The position numbers and the translations under genes are program-made. DNA of 64,000 nt from Hyphomicrobiales bacterium (GTDB lineage Bacteria; Pseudomonadota; Alphaproteobacteria; Rhizobiales; Rhizobiaceae), in assembly GCA_900470155.1 (NCBI GenBank), contig UBZT01000002.1, positions 1 through 64,000 on the forward strand, written 5' to 3'. The notes beneath the pieces were generated by a model, which was given only the letters and a program-made list of their open reading frames with translations, ran no database searches and was not told the origin of the DNA. This document shows positions 25,254 to 34,070 of this stretch, piece after piece. The number at the start of each line of letters is the position of its first letter. Position 1 is the first letter of the stretch.

Positions 25254-26567
25254 TCATGCTCCAAGGATCGGGTCGAGTTCGCGGTAGTCCGGCAGGCTGC
25301 GGTCGATGCCCATGCCTTTCCGCATGACGATGCGGTCGGCCTGCGGACGGGATAAAAATTCGCTCCAGCGACGGGCGCTGAACAGAACAAGATCGGCTGG
25401 GCCTCCGACGGCGATACGGCCAAGGTCCGGTCGGCCGAGAATGTCGGCAGGCGAGATCGTGACGACGCGGGCCGCATCCGTCAGCGGATGATCGAGATGC
25501 AGGATGCGCACCGCCTCGCGAAAGACTTCGACCGGGTCCATGTCGCCATAGGCATAGAAGGGATCGCGGGTATTGTCCGACGATACGGCCGTTGCCACCC
25601 CGGCTGCCGCCAGCTCATGAAACAGCGTTACCCCGCGCCAACGCGGTGTGCGGCCCGAATGCCTGTCCTGCAGATACATGTTGCACATCGGCAGGGAGAC
25701 CACGGATATGCCGGCGCGCGCGACGAGGTCGATGGTTGCCTTTGCGACGTCTTCGTCCTGCCGTGCCAGCGAGCAGCAATGGCCAACGGTGACGGCGCCC
25801 TGGAACCCGTGGCGCAGCTTGGCCTCGGCGATGGTCTTCAGCGTCAGTACCTGTCGGTCCTCGGTCTCGTCGACATGCAGATCGATGTCGAAGCCGTTGT
25901 CCGCGGCGGTGCGAAACAGCAGGTCGAGGCGTTCCTCCAGATCCGGCATCAGATAGGTGACGCCCCCGAGGATCCCCTGGTTTTCCCGGATCACCGAGAC
26001 GAGATCATCGAAAAACGGGGCCTCGAAGATCTTGTCGATCGGGAACAGCGCAACTGCCTGCAATGCGATCCGATCTTTCCATGCCTCCCGGAGCTCTGAG
26101 AAGACCTCGAAGGAAATGCGATGCTGGGGTGCGATGGAATCGAGATGGGTGCGGATCAGATGTGTGCCGTGGGCGTAGGCTGCGCGCAGCGAGAAATCCA
26201 TCCGCGTCCTGACGTCGTCCGCCGTCCAGTTCGCCTCGCGATCAATGCCGACATTGTCCAGTGCACCCATGAAAGTGCCGTCCGGGTTGGGGCGGCGCGG
26301 CCAGATGTGGCCCTTGTCGAGATGGGTGTGCATGTCGGCAAAACAGGGCCAGACCATGCCCTGGCGCAGATCAGCTTTTGGCAAGTCCACCGGAGCAGTG
26401 CCCGCCGGCAAAACCGCATCGATCCTTCCATTGGAAATCACGATATCCACCGATGCCAGGCCTTCGACCGCGGGCCCGGTGGGTGCCGTCACGGAGATTG
26501 CTGGAACCGTGGCATTGCTGAGCACGAAATGCTGAGCGTCCGGCAGGGAAACGAATGGGTTCGACAT
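25254..26567 (-). CDS. Cytosine-deaminase-like amidohydrolase
   Basis: 437 aa. Metal ligands and catalytic residues of the CodA branch are all visible: HxH in DMHTHLDKGH, His and catalytic Glu in DLHVDETED, His in VGHCCSL and Asp in SSDNTRDPFY. The zinc- or iron-dependent enzyme deaminates or hydrolyses a ring nitrogen compound (cytosine, isocytosine, creatinine or similar). The start overlaps the permease stop by ATGA; upstream in-frame sequence belongs to the permease. The neighbouring creatininase and the SsuABC-type transporter support an N-heterocycle substrate. Confidence 0.85.
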   Translation of the reverse strand: MSNPFVSLPDAQHFVLSNATVPAISVTAPTGPAVEGLASVDIVISNGRIDAVLPAGTAPVDLPKADLRQGMVWPCFADMHTHLDKGHIWPRRPNPDGTFMGALDNVGIDREANWTADDVRTRMDFSLRAAYAHGTHLIRTHLDSIAPQHRISFEVFSELREAWKDRIALQAVALFPIDKIFEAPFFDDLVSVIRENQGILGGVTYLMPDLEERLDLLFRTAADNGFDIDLHVDETEDRQVLTLKTIAEAKLRHGFQGAVTVGHCCSLARQDEDVAKATIDLVARAGISVVSLPMCNMYLQDRHSGRTPRWRGVTLFHELAAAGVATAVSSDNTRDPFYAYGDMDPVEVFREAVRILHLDHPLTDAARVVTISPADILGRPDLGRIAVGGPADLVLFSARRWSEFLSRPQADRIVMRKGMGIDRSLPDYRELDPILGA

Positions 26568-27415
26568 CAGTTTTCCCTTTTCAGGCTGCTTTCGTGCCAG
26601 CGATGCAGGCTCAGCCAGGAGATCAAGGAGGTCAGCGCGAAGATCATCACGCCCAATAGCGACAAGAGGATCAGCGCCGCAAAGAGGCGCGGAATGTTCA
26701 TCCGGTACTGGGCTTCGAGCAGACGGAAGGCAAGGCCGGATCCGGCACCAGCGGAACCGGCTGCAAATTCCGCAACGACGGCCGCGATCAACGCCAGGCC
26801 ACCGCCGATGCGCAGACCGGTCATGAAATAGGGAAGTGACGCGGGAAGCTTTAGATAAAGCAAAGTCTGCCACCGCGAGGCGCCGTAGAGATCGAACAGA
26901 TTGAGCAGATTGTGATCGACGCTTTTCAGCCCCTGCACCATGTTCGACAGGATCGGAAAGAAGGCGACAAGGAAGGCGCAGATCAGCAGGGCCACCTGGG
27001 TCGAAGGCGCATAGATCAGGATCAGCGGCGAGATCGCGACGATCGGGGTGACCTGCAGGATGACGGCGATCGGGTAGAAGGCAATCTCGACCCAGCGTGA
27101 CTGAACCAGAAAAACCGCGAAACCCACCCCGCCGATGAGGGCGAGCAACAGCGACAGCAGCGTGATCTTGGTGGTCACCCAGAGTGCCGGCGCCAGCGTA
27201 TGCCAATCTGTGAACAGTGCTGTGGCAACCGCGATCGGGCTCGGCAGGATATAGGGCGGTACGCCGGAAACGGTGACGCCGACATGCCAGATCAGCACCA
27301 TGGTCGCCAGCACAAAAAACGGCACGAGAATGCGCAGCACGAGGTCGCGGTGCTTGTTGCGGTCCGAGGAGGAGATATTCGTGGAGCTATCCGCTGACTT
27401 GTCTTGTGTGCGCAT
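26567..27415 (-). CDS. ABC transporter permease (SsuC/TauC/ThiX type)
   Basis: 282 aa with about six transmembrane helices. VPPYILPSPIAVATALF is the usual SsuC-type opening after the first helix, and the EAA-like loop reads LFDLYGASRWQTLLYLKLPASLPYF. Pairs with the ATPase encoded directly upstream (the permease start lies at the ATPase stop) and the NMT1-type binding protein. Such systems import taurine, sulfonates, nitrate, or pyrimidines including thiamine precursors. Confidence 0.88.
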   Translation of the reverse strand: MRTQDKSADSSTNISSSDRNKHRDLVLRILVPFFVLATMVLIWHVGVTVSGVPPYILPSPIAVATALFTDWHTLAPALWVTTKITLLSLLLALIGGVGFAVFLVQSRWVEIAFYPIAVILQVTPIVAISPLILIYAPSTQVALLICAFLVAFFPILSNMVQGLKSVDHNLLNLFDLYGASRWQTLLYLKLPASLPYFMTGLRIGGGLALIAAVVAEFAAGSAGAGSGLAFRLLEAQYRMNIPRLFAALILLSLLGVMIFALTSLISWLSLHRWHESSLKREN

Positions 27416-28239
27416 CAGTGCTCCCCCGATCCGATGGCTTCGAGCAGCATGGTCGAGACCTTTTCGCAGGCCTGCCGATAGTCCTCCGAGGTTCGGTAGA
27501 GGGCGTCGCGCTCCAGGCTGGTGTGCAGCGGAAAATCGGCATGCACACGGCCCGGCCTTGCCTTCATCACTACGATGCGATTGGAGAGATAGGCGGATTC
27601 AAATACCGAATGGGTGACGAAGATCACGGTGATGCCGGTTTGCTTCCACAGGCGCAGCACGTCGTCGTTGAGCTTCTGGCGGGTGATTTCGTCAAGTGCG
27701 GCGAAAGGTTCGTCCATCAGCAGCAGCTTCGGCTTCGTCACCAGAGCCCGGGCGATCGAGACCCGCATCTTCATGCCGCCGGAAAGCTCGCGCGGATAGG
27801 CATCGGCGAAATCGTCGAGACCGACGGTCGCCAGTGCTTCGAGGATCTGCGGACGGGCCGCGGCTTGCGAGATGCCGCGCAGTTTTAGCGGAAGATGGAC
27901 ATTGCCGAATACCGTCTGCCAGGGCATGAGGGTCGGCTCCTGAAAGACGAAGCTGATGTCGCCGTCCGGCAAGCCGCGCGAATTGATCCGCGAACTCGGC
28001 CAGTCGATCATGCCCGACGAGGCGTCGCCGAGACCGGCTATGATGCGCAGTGCCGTGGATTTGCCGCAACCCGACGGCCCCAGCAGGCTAACGAACTCTC
28101 CGCTTTCCACGACGAGCGACATATCCGAGAGCGCCTGCGTACCGCTTGAAAAGCGCTTCGAGACCCTGTCCATGACAACCAGTGGCCGTTTGTGTCCTTC
28201 GGTGGACCGCTGCAGCCCGCGTGCTTCTTCCAAAATCAT
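27415..28239 (-). CDS. ABC transporter ATP-binding protein (SsuB type)
   Basis: 274 aa. Walker A GPSGCGKST, Q-loop FVFQEPTLMPWQTV, signature LSGGMKMRVSIARAL, Walker B LLLMDEPFAALDEITR and switch His VTHSVFESAYLS. The second half is the normal SsuB/TauB ending without a TOBE domain. It follows the binding-protein gene after the hairpin at 28269-28295. Confidence 0.9.
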   Translation of the reverse strand: MILEEARGLQRSTEGHKRPLVVMDRVSKRFSSGTQALSDMSLVVESGEFVSLLGPSGCGKSTALRIIAGLGDASSGMIDWPSSRINSRGLPDGDISFVFQEPTLMPWQTVFGNVHLPLKLRGISQAAARPQILEALATVGLDDFADAYPRELSGGMKMRVSIARALVTKPKLLLMDEPFAALDEITRQKLNDDVLRLWKQTGITVIFVTHSVFESAYLSNRIVVMKARPGRVHADFPLHTSLERDALYRTSEDYRQACEKVSTMLLEAIGSGEH

Positions 28240-28268
28240 TGCTGTCCCGGTTGCTCGACAGTTTCTGC

Positions 28269-28295
28269 GTCCCGCCGCCCGACCGGCGGCAGGAC
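28269..28295 (-). other. Intergenic hairpin after binding-protein gene
   Basis: 11-bp stem GTCCTGCCGCC / GGCGGCGGGAC (one G-T pair) with a five-base loop between the binding-protein and ATPase genes on the minus strand. No T-run follows. Confidence 0.6.
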
Positions 28296-28308
28296 GATCG
28301 GTGTGCCG

Positions 28309-29325
28309 TTACTTCTTCAGCGCCATGCCGACGCCCTTGCAGGTAAACTGGCCGGCGAAGGCTTTCTTGTAGTCGGTTTCGGCCTTGAAGAGCTTCATGG
28401 CAACGCCGTCATCAAAGAACTTTTTGTATTTTTCCTCGGTGATGCAACCGATCCCCTTTTCAAGCGCTGCGCCGGATTCGAGAATGCCATATTCCTTCAT
28501 CTTGGCGATCGAATAGGCGATCTGGCCATCGGTCATTTCCGGATTGTCGGTCTTGATGAGGGCATTGGCCTTGGCATTGTCGCCGTATAGATAATTGTAC
28601 CACCCCTCAATCGAGGCATCGACGAAACGCTGGACCAGATCCGGCTTGGTTTCGACGAGCGATGCCTGTGTGGTGATCATCGTCGAATAAGGCGAGTAGC
28701 CACTGTCGGCCAAGAGGAAGACCTTCGGCGTCCAGCCCGCCTGCTTCTCGATCTCGTAGGGCTCAGACGTCAGGTAACCCTGCTGGGCCGATTGTTTGTC
28801 GGCAAGAAAGGGGGCCGGGCTGAAATTATATGGCTTGTACTGTTCGTCCTTGAAGCCGGGAAAGTTCGCCTTCATCCACTCGAAATAGGTGAGGTAGCCG
28901 TCCTTGCCCATGAAGATCGTCGGCAGCTTGGCCAGATCCTCAAATTTCTCAATTCCCTGATCTGGATGTGCGATCAGGACCTGTGGGTCCTTCTGGAAAA
29001 TAGCGGCGACATCGACGATTGGAATCCCCTGTTCCGTGGCGGAAATTTCGCTCTGCGGGCTGCCCATGTAAAAATCGATCTTGCCGGAAATCAGCAACGC
29101 GCTGTTGGCAGCGTTCGGCCCGCCCTGCACGATGGAGACATCGAGGCCGTATTTTTCATACGTGCCGTCGGCGACCGCCTGGTAAAAGCCGCCGTGCTCG
29201 GCCTGCGCCAGCCAGTTGGTGCCGTAGGTCACTTTGTCAGCAGCGACCGCCTGCGTGAATGAAGCGGCCATGGCTCCAAAGCCGATGATGACGGGAAAAG
29301 CGGTCGATTTCAGTAGAGTGCGCAT
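28309..29325 (-). CDS. NMT1/THI5-like ABC transporter substrate-binding protein
   Basis: 338 aa from ATG 29325. Signal peptide about residues 1-29 (QAVAAD). VTYGTNWLAQAEHGGFYQAVADG, LDVSIVQGGPN and FYMGSPQSE fit the SsuA/THI5-like family that includes pyrimidine (HMP) and sulfonate binders. GGGGAA precedes the start; the frame runs upstream to 29712 without support. An 11-bp inverted repeat at 29408-29441 lies in its promoter, opposite the LysR gene. Confidence 0.85.
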   Translation of the reverse strand: MRTLLKSTAFPVIIGFGAMAASFTQAVAADKVTYGTNWLAQAEHGGFYQAVADGTYEKYGLDVSIVQGGPNAANSALLISGKIDFYMGSPQSEISATEQGIPIVDVAAIFQKDPQVLIAHPDQGIEKFEDLAKLPTIFMGKDGYLTYFEWMKANFPGFKDEQYKPYNFSPAPFLADKQSAQQGYLTSEPYEIEKQAGWTPKVFLLADSGYSPYSTMITTQASLVETKPDLVQRFVDASIEGWYNYLYGDNAKANALIKTDNPEMTDGQIAYSIAKMKEYGILESGAALEKGIGCITEEKYKKFFDDGVAMKLFKAETDYKKAFAGQFTCKGVGMALKK

Positions 29326-29407
29326 TCTGCGTCGTTCCCCTTTGATGCAACAGGCGGTCGTCATTGGCCGCCCATTTTCTCCATTTGAGCGGTTGCCTTG
29401 CTCTTTG

Positions 29408-29441
29408 AAAAGCATCAAAATTCGTCCACATTGATGCTTTT
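29408..29441. promoter_or_regulatory. LysR operator candidate in the divergent LysR/binding-protein promoter
   Basis: Perfect inverted repeat AAAAGCATCAA (29408-29418), 12-bp spacer, TTGATGCTTTT (29431-29441). The left arm recurs identically, with the same 12-bp spacing and a degenerate right arm, at 31318-31351 upstream of the creatininase gene. Confidence 0.7.
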
Positions 29442-29508
29442 TAGGCATCTGTCTGCGCGCTCTTCTCGGAGCCCCGCCCTGTCCTGCGAACGATGAAAGA
29501 CCGGACCG

Positions 29509-30447
29509 ATGCTGCATTCCCGAAAACTGGACTATATCAATGAAATCGCCCGTTGCGGATCCATTCGCAAGGCTGCCGCGCGCTTGAATGTCGCGTCCTC
29601 GGCGATCAATCGCCAGATCCTGGCACTGGAGGCGGAAATTGGCGTGCCGATCTTCGAGCGACTGCCGCGCGGCCTGCGGCTGACGGCCGCGGGCGAACTG
29701 TGCATCGAGCATATTCGCGACGTTCTGAAGAACTACGAGCGACTGGAATCGCGCATTCGCGGCCTAAAGATGCCGCAGGCGGGTAAAGTGTCGATGGTGA
29801 CAACAGTCGGGCTTGCGGCAGGGCCTTTGCCGGAAATCATCGCCAAATTCGTCGGGCAACATCCCCGCGTGCGTATCCAGTTGCGCAACGATGGCGGTTC
29901 GACAACCCTTCACCCGGTCTTGACCGGCGAAGTCGATATTGGTCTCGGCTTCAACATTCCAGCGACGCCGGGCATCCGCACGCTGGCGAATTTCGATGTG
30001 CCGATCGGTGTCGTTCTTCCACCGGGACACAAGCTAGCGGGCAGCGGTCCGATCAGTCTGGTGGATGTTGTGCAGGAACGGCTGGTGCTGGCGCAAACAG
30101 GAACCAGCTTACGGGACGTTATCAATCTGGCCTTGGCACCACTGCCTGTCTCGGTGGAGCCGGTTGTCGAAACCAATGCGTCGGAGATGCTCAAACAGTT
30201 GGTCAGGTCGGGCACGGGCTTGACCTTGCTCAATCCGCTGGATGTCATTGTAGAATGCCGCCGCGGCGAACTGGTGTTCCGCCCAATCGTGGAAACGCAT
30301 TCCCGTCAGCCTATGAAGCTGTTTGCGCGGGCGCGCGCGCCGCTCGACGCCCCCACCAGCCTGTTCGTCGAGTATCTGATGTCGGAACTGCTGGCGATGA
30401 TGCAGGAACTGCAAGCCAAAGGCCATATTCTGGCGCCGGAAAAATGA
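29509..30447 (+). CDS. LysR-family regulator of the heterocycle-type region
   Basis: 312 aa. Winged helix with LDYINEIARCGSIRKAAARLN and SSAINRQILALEAEIGVPIFERLPRGLRL, then a LysR effector domain from about residue 95 (TTVGLAAGPLPEIIAKF). Divergent from the binding-protein gene and convergent with creatininase. The shared 34-bp inverted repeat at both target promoters makes this the likely regulator of transporter, amidohydrolase, oxidase, reductase and creatininase. Confidence 0.88.
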   Translation: MLHSRKLDYINEIARCGSIRKAAARLNVASSAINRQILALEAEIGVPIFERLPRGLRLTAAGELCIEHIRDVLKNYERLESRIRGLKMPQAGKVSMVTTVGLAAGPLPEIIAKFVGQHPRVRIQLRNDGGSTTLHPVLTGEVDIGLGFNIPATPGIRTLANFDVPIGVVLPPGHKLAGSGPISLVDVVQERLVLAQTGTSLRDVINLALAPLPVSVEPVVETNASEMLKQLVRSGTGLTLLNPLDVIVECRRGELVFRPIVETHSRQPMKLFARARAPLDAPTSLFVEYLMSELLAMMQELQAKGHILAPEK

Positions 30448-30460
30448 TGCCGGAGCCCGG

Positions 30461-31258
30461 CTATCTCGAATAGAGATTGGAAAGCGGGTAGTGCGTCAGA
30501 TCGTCCAGAAGGTTGATGAAGCCCTTCGCCTGGTGGCTGGCGATCAACTCCCCCTTTTTCGCCGTGCCCAGCGATGCATTGCCAACAACGCCGTTGGGGT
30601 TCAGATCATGGGCGATCCATGCCAGCGAGTGCGGCGGCAATGGCTGTAAATGGTGCGTGTGTTCCTTCATCCATTCTGCTTTGGAGGCGAAATTCTCGGC
30701 TTTGTCCATATGAACCAGATCCGGGCGGAAATGCAGCATCATGGACGTTTCCATGTCGCCGCCGTGGATGCCGAACTTCTGCTCGTGTTCGCTGATCAAA
30801 CCTTCGGGGCTGCCGAAACGTGACCACTGGGTGGCAACAACAGCCATCGAAAAACGCACCCTCAATTCGCGGGCGACGATGTTCATGATGTCGAGGTTGC
30901 CGCCGTGAGAGTTGACGATCACCATCTTTCGCACGCCTGCTTCGGCGACCTTTGCACCGATCGCTGTCCAGGTCGGAATGAGGAGTTCTGCGCCAAGCGA
31001 CAGGGTCCCGGGTCCGTAGATATGCTCGTTGGCTTTGCCAATTTCCTGCGTCGGGAGGACAAGCACATCCAGGGTTTCAGGCAGTTTGTTTCGTACCTCT
31101 GCCAGCATGCCGTTGGCGATGGTGACGTCGGTGGAGATCGGCAGATGCGGACCGTGTTGCTCGGTCGAGGCGATCGGCAGGATGGCAATGGTTCGGTCGA
31201 CCGGCAACTGGGCAAAGTCGGCAGTGTTCAACTCGTTCCAGAAAAAGGGTCTTCCCAT
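30461..31258 (-). CDS. Creatininase-family amidohydrolase
   Basis: 265 aa. Binuclear metal site motifs are complete: Glu and His in ASTEQHGPHLP, Asp in ISTDVTIANG, His in NSHGGNLD and Glu in GGDMETSMML. Start ATG 31258 follows AAGGAG. The family hydrolyses cyclic or linear amides (creatinine, 2-amino-5-formylamino-pyrimidinone, mycofactocin precursor). Here it lies with a cytosine-deaminase-like enzyme and a shared operator, suggesting a second ring-opening step on the same substrate. Confidence 0.85.
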   Translation of the reverse strand: MGRPFFWNELNTADFAQLPVDRTIAILPIASTEQHGPHLPISTDVTIANGMLAEVRNKLPETLDVLVLPTQEIGKANEHIYGPGTLSLGAELLIPTWTAIGAKVAEAGVRKMVIVNSHGGNLDIMNIVARELRVRFSMAVVATQWSRFGSPEGLISEHEQKFGIHGGDMETSMMLHFRPDLVHMDKAENFASKAEWMKEHTHHLQPLPPHSLAWIAHDLNPNGVVGNASLGTAKKGELIASHQAKGFINLLDDLTHYPLSNLYSR

Positions 31259-31317
31259 GGCCTCGTCTCCTTTTTTTATCACCGTAGGCGAGGAATACGA
31301 GAATAGTATGCGCAACG

Positions 31318-31351
31318 AAAAGCATCAATTTGCGTCCGGCACGATGCCTTT
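31318..31351. promoter_or_regulatory. Second copy of the LysR operator, upstream of creatininase
   Basis: AAAAGCATCAA (31318-31328), 12 bp, ACGATGCCTTT (31341-31351; 8 of 11 bases match the perfect right arm at 29431). The spacers also share CGTCC. It ends about 60 bp before the creatininase start. Confidence 0.65.
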
Positions 31352-31714
31352 TTGCGTTCGGATTTTATCGATGTCGGTGGCATCAGCATCGCGATGGCGG
31401 CAAGCAGGCACGCCAGGAATACGCGATATGCAAGGAAAGCCACGGAAAAATAACCGCGGGAGCCTCCGTCTCGCGAGCAGACGAGAGAAGCGCGAACGGA
31501 TGCGCCAGACCGGGCGTGTGCCTTGATACGATCCAACCGGCGCAGGTGAAGTTACCTTCTCAAGATGAGGTTTCTTAACGGCTGTACATTGGCGCCTGGG
31601 ATCCAGGAGTTCGCGTTGGGCGTGCCGAGGATACTGCCCATAAATTCGACGCACGCTACGCTCGCCCATTAAACGAAGCCGAGCTACTTGACCTTTGCTG
31701 AACTGGTGTAGTAG

Positions 31715-31725
31715 TGGTCATACCA
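31715..31725. promoter_or_regulatory. FadR-type GntR operator
   Basis: TGGTCATACCA, matching the TGGT-N3-ACCA half-site symmetry of FadR-subfamily operators, immediately before the GGAGG ribosome site of the GntR gene. An outer repeat ACTGGT...ACCAGT surrounds it. Suggests autoregulation of the regulator-TRAP operon. Confidence 0.6.
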
Positions 31726-31738
31726 GTGGAGGCCAGTT

Positions 31739-32491
31739 GTGAATTCAGTCGTAGTCAATGAAGAGACAGAAGTTGCAGGCACGGAAAAGGTGCTCGCGTT
31801 CTTTCGTGAGCAACTGCTGGCCGGAGTATTGAAAGAGGGAGATCGACTTCTCGGAGAACGGGAACTCTCACTTGCGCTGGGTGTGTCGCGACCTGTGCTG
31901 CGCGAGGCGCTACGCTCACTGGCAAACCTCGGTTTTCTCGACATCCGACATGGCAAGGGCGCATATGTACGCAAGGCGGATATGGCCGTTCTCGGCGACT
32001 TCCTGACTTTCTGTCTGGCTCAGCAGCCCGATATGATGGACGACATCATGCAGGCACGTATCGCCATCGAATGCCAGGCGATCCGACTTGCCTGCCTTCG
32101 CGCAACCGACGGTGATCTCTCTCGTATCGGAAGCCTGCTTGCGCAGCTGATGGATACGCTGGGCGACGCCGAAGAAGGAGGCGCGGCCGATTTTGCCTTC
32201 CATCTGGCACTCGTCGAAGCCAGCCGAAGTCCAGCCCTTATCACGATCTACCAGTCCATTGCGACATTGCTCAAACGCAGTCACGTCAATCGGCGCGTGG
32301 AGACACACGATACCAGTGGAATCCACGATTATCTCGTGGAGGCCCATCGCGAAATCTATCTCTGCCTTTTGTCGCGCAATCCCGATGCGTCGGAAGACAA
32401 GCTCAGACAGCATTTTGCCATCGGCGACGAGCTCCGACGCAAGAGCTACATCGCCGCATTCACGAAGAAGGATCTGCCGAAAGAGGAGTGA
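31739..32491 (+). CDS. GntR-family regulator (FadR/FCD subfamily)
   Basis: 250 aa. N-terminal winged helix (GDRLLGERELSLALGVSRPVLREALRSLANLGFL in sequence blocks, then GKGAYVRK) and an FCD effector domain from about residue 90 with the metal-ligand style Asp/His residues (FHLALVEAS, EAHREIYLCLL). Start GTG 31739 has GGAGG six bases upstream. First gene before the TRAP transporter, 36 bp apart, same strand. Such regulators sense sugar acids or other carboxylates. Confidence 0.85.
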   Translation: MNSVVVNEETEVAGTEKVLAFFREQLLAGVLKEGDRLLGERELSLALGVSRPVLREALRSLANLGFLDIRHGKGAYVRKADMAVLGDFLTFCLAQQPDMMDDIMQARIAIECQAIRLACLRATDGDLSRIGSLLAQLMDTLGDAEEGGAADFAFHLALVEASRSPALITIYQSIATLLKRSHVNRRVETHDTSGIHDYLVEAHREIYLCLLSRNPDASEDKLRQHFAIGDELRRKSYIAAFTKKDLPKEE

Positions 32492-32527
32492 CGCAGATCA
32501 GTCTTTTATCCAAGGAGGAGGAAGAAC

Positions 32528-33520
32528 ATGCTTAACTTACTGAAGCTCGGTGCCGCGACCCTGGTCGCGCTAGGGACATCGCTTGCGGCGGGCACTGTGT
32601 CAGCTGCCGATTTACGCTACGCGCATGTCGGCGCGGAAGGCGATATCCAGACTGTCTATGCCGCGCAAGCCGCAGAGGGGATTAAAACCGCGACCAACGG
32701 CAGCGTCGCGGTCACTGTCTATCCGGCCAGCCAGCTTGGCGGTGTGGCCGAGATGGTTGATGGCGTTCGCATGGGGTCGATCTCCATGGGGCATCATGAC
32801 TTCGCCTCGCTTGCCCGCTTGGTCCCGGAGGTCGCAGTCTTTAACGCGCCGTTCATCTACCGCGACGGGGCACATGCACTGGCTGCAACCGATCCGCAAA
32901 CATCGCCGGCCCTTCAGGCGGTCAATGAGAAATTGATCGCACAAGGTGTGCGCATCATCGGCCGCATCTATCGCGGCGACCGGCATATCTCGTCCAACTT
33001 CGCGGTGAAGACGCCAGCCGATCTCGCCGGCAAGCCGTTCCGTGCCGTGCCGCTCGAACTGTGGGTCTCCATGGTGAAGGGTTTTGGAGCCATTCCAACC
33101 CCCGTCGAAGTCGCTGAACTTCCCACCGCACTTATGACCGGCGTTGTCGTCGGCCAGGAAAACCCGTTGACGATGATCGCGTCCAACAACCTCAACGAGG
33201 TGCAGTCGCATCTGGCCATGACGGGTCACATGCGGGCGGTGCTTGCAGTCTTCGTCAATGAGGAAATCTGGCAGGGCATGAGCGAAGAACAGCGTTTGGC
33301 GATTACCAAGGTGCTTGATGACGAAGCCAAGAAATCGCTTCAGATGGCAACAGAGTCCGAAGCTAAGCTTGTTGAGGATCTCAAGGGCCGTGGAATGACT
33401 GTCATCACGGAGGCTGAGGGACTTGATATTGGCGCTTTCCGTGAAAAGGTAAGTGCTCAGGTGAAACAGGATTTTCCTGACTTCGATCCGCTGATGGCCC
33501 AGATCGAGGCCATTAAGTAA
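32528..33520 (+). CDS. TRAP transporter substrate-binding protein (DctP type)
   Basis: 330 aa. Signal peptide about residues 1-27 (TVSAAD). LRYAHVGAEGDIQTVYA, VYPASQLGG, VFNAPFIYRDGAHA and the Arg-containing IGRIYRGDRHISSN segment are TRAP family blocks; the conserved Arg of this region clamps the ligand carboxylate. AAGGAGGAGGAAG lies before ATG 32528. Followed by a hairpin, then the membrane subunits. Ligand probably a sugar acid or similar carboxylate. Confidence 0.88.
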   Translation: MLNLLKLGAATLVALGTSLAAGTVSAADLRYAHVGAEGDIQTVYAAQAAEGIKTATNGSVAVTVYPASQLGGVAEMVDGVRMGSISMGHHDFASLARLVPEVAVFNAPFIYRDGAHALAATDPQTSPALQAVNEKLIAQGVRIIGRIYRGDRHISSNFAVKTPADLAGKPFRAVPLELWVSMVKGFGAIPTPVEVAELPTALMTGVVVGQENPLTMIASNNLNEVQSHLAMTGHMRAVLAVFVNEEIWQGMSEEQRLAITKVLDDEAKKSLQMATESEAKLVEDLKGRGMTVITEAEGLDIGAFREKVSAQVKQDFPDFDPLMAQIEAIK

Positions 33521-33531
33521 CGATCGAAAAT

Positions 33532-33558
33532 GCAGGGGCGGCATAACGGCGCCCCTGC
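33532..33558 (+). other. Intergenic hairpin after DctP gene
   Basis: Perfect 9-bp stem GCAGGGGCG / CGCCCCTGC with a nine-base loop between dctP-like and dctQ-like genes. No T-run follows. Confidence 0.6.
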
Positions 33559-33593
33559 GACAGATCCCTTTTCCCGTCAACGGAGTTTGCAAG

Positions 33594-34061
33594 ATGCGTC
33601 TCCCTGAACGCGTCCTGACGGCAATCGTCGCCCTGTTTGTCGCCGGACTTGTACTCGTGCCTACTGCGCAGATCGTCATGCGCAACCTCTTTACCCTTCC
33701 GTTCATCGGCGCCGAGGAATTGACGCGCTTTTTGCTGATCTGTCTTGTGTTCTGCGCCTACCCTCTCGTCGTGCAGAACGGCGAAAATATTGTCATGGGA
33801 GAAATCAAGGCTGCCCTGCCCGCCCGCCTACGCGCCATCATCAATGTCAGCATTTCGCTATCCGGCATCGCTGTGACCGGCTTTATCGGATGGGTGACGG
33901 CAATGAACGTCTCCAGAAACCTTGCAAATGCCACGCCCACACTCGGCATTCCATTCTGGATCTTCCTGGGAGCGGCACTGTTCGGCTTCACCGGTGCTGC
34001 CGTTGTTCATCTGATCCATCTGCGCAAACCGCCGCAGGCGGATAAAAACATCGCAGTCTGA
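33594..34061 (+). CDS. TRAP transporter small permease (DctQ type)
   Basis: 155 aa with four transmembrane helices. Family features are QIVMRNLFTLPFIGAEELTRFLLICLVF (in the first half) and the central hydrophobic hairpins. GGAG lies before ATG 33594. It bridges the binding protein and the large permease. Ten bases separate it from the DctM gene. Confidence 0.85.
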   Translation: MRLPERVLTAIVALFVAGLVLVPTAQIVMRNLFTLPFIGAEELTRFLLICLVFCAYPLVVQNGENIVMGEIKAALPARLRAIINVSISLSGIAVTGFIGWVTAMNVSRNLANATPTLGIPFWIFLGAALFGFTGAAVVHLIHLRKPPQADKNIAV

Positions 34062-34070
34062 GGAGCACCC

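Larger units (their letters stand above)
31259..31738. other. Gene-free region between creatininase and GntR genes
   Basis: Left part: LysR-type operator copy at 31318-31351 for creatininase. Right part: GntR operator at 31715-31725 with a possible TTGACC -35 box at 31689. The middle (about 31360-31680) contains no frame with coding character and no clear repeats. Confidence 0.5.

Noticed and set aside
32306..32324. Second GntR operator (ACCAGTGGAATCC) inside the regulator gene
   Set aside because: Only a half-site resemblance within coding sequence; the TGGT-N3-ACCA symmetry is missing.
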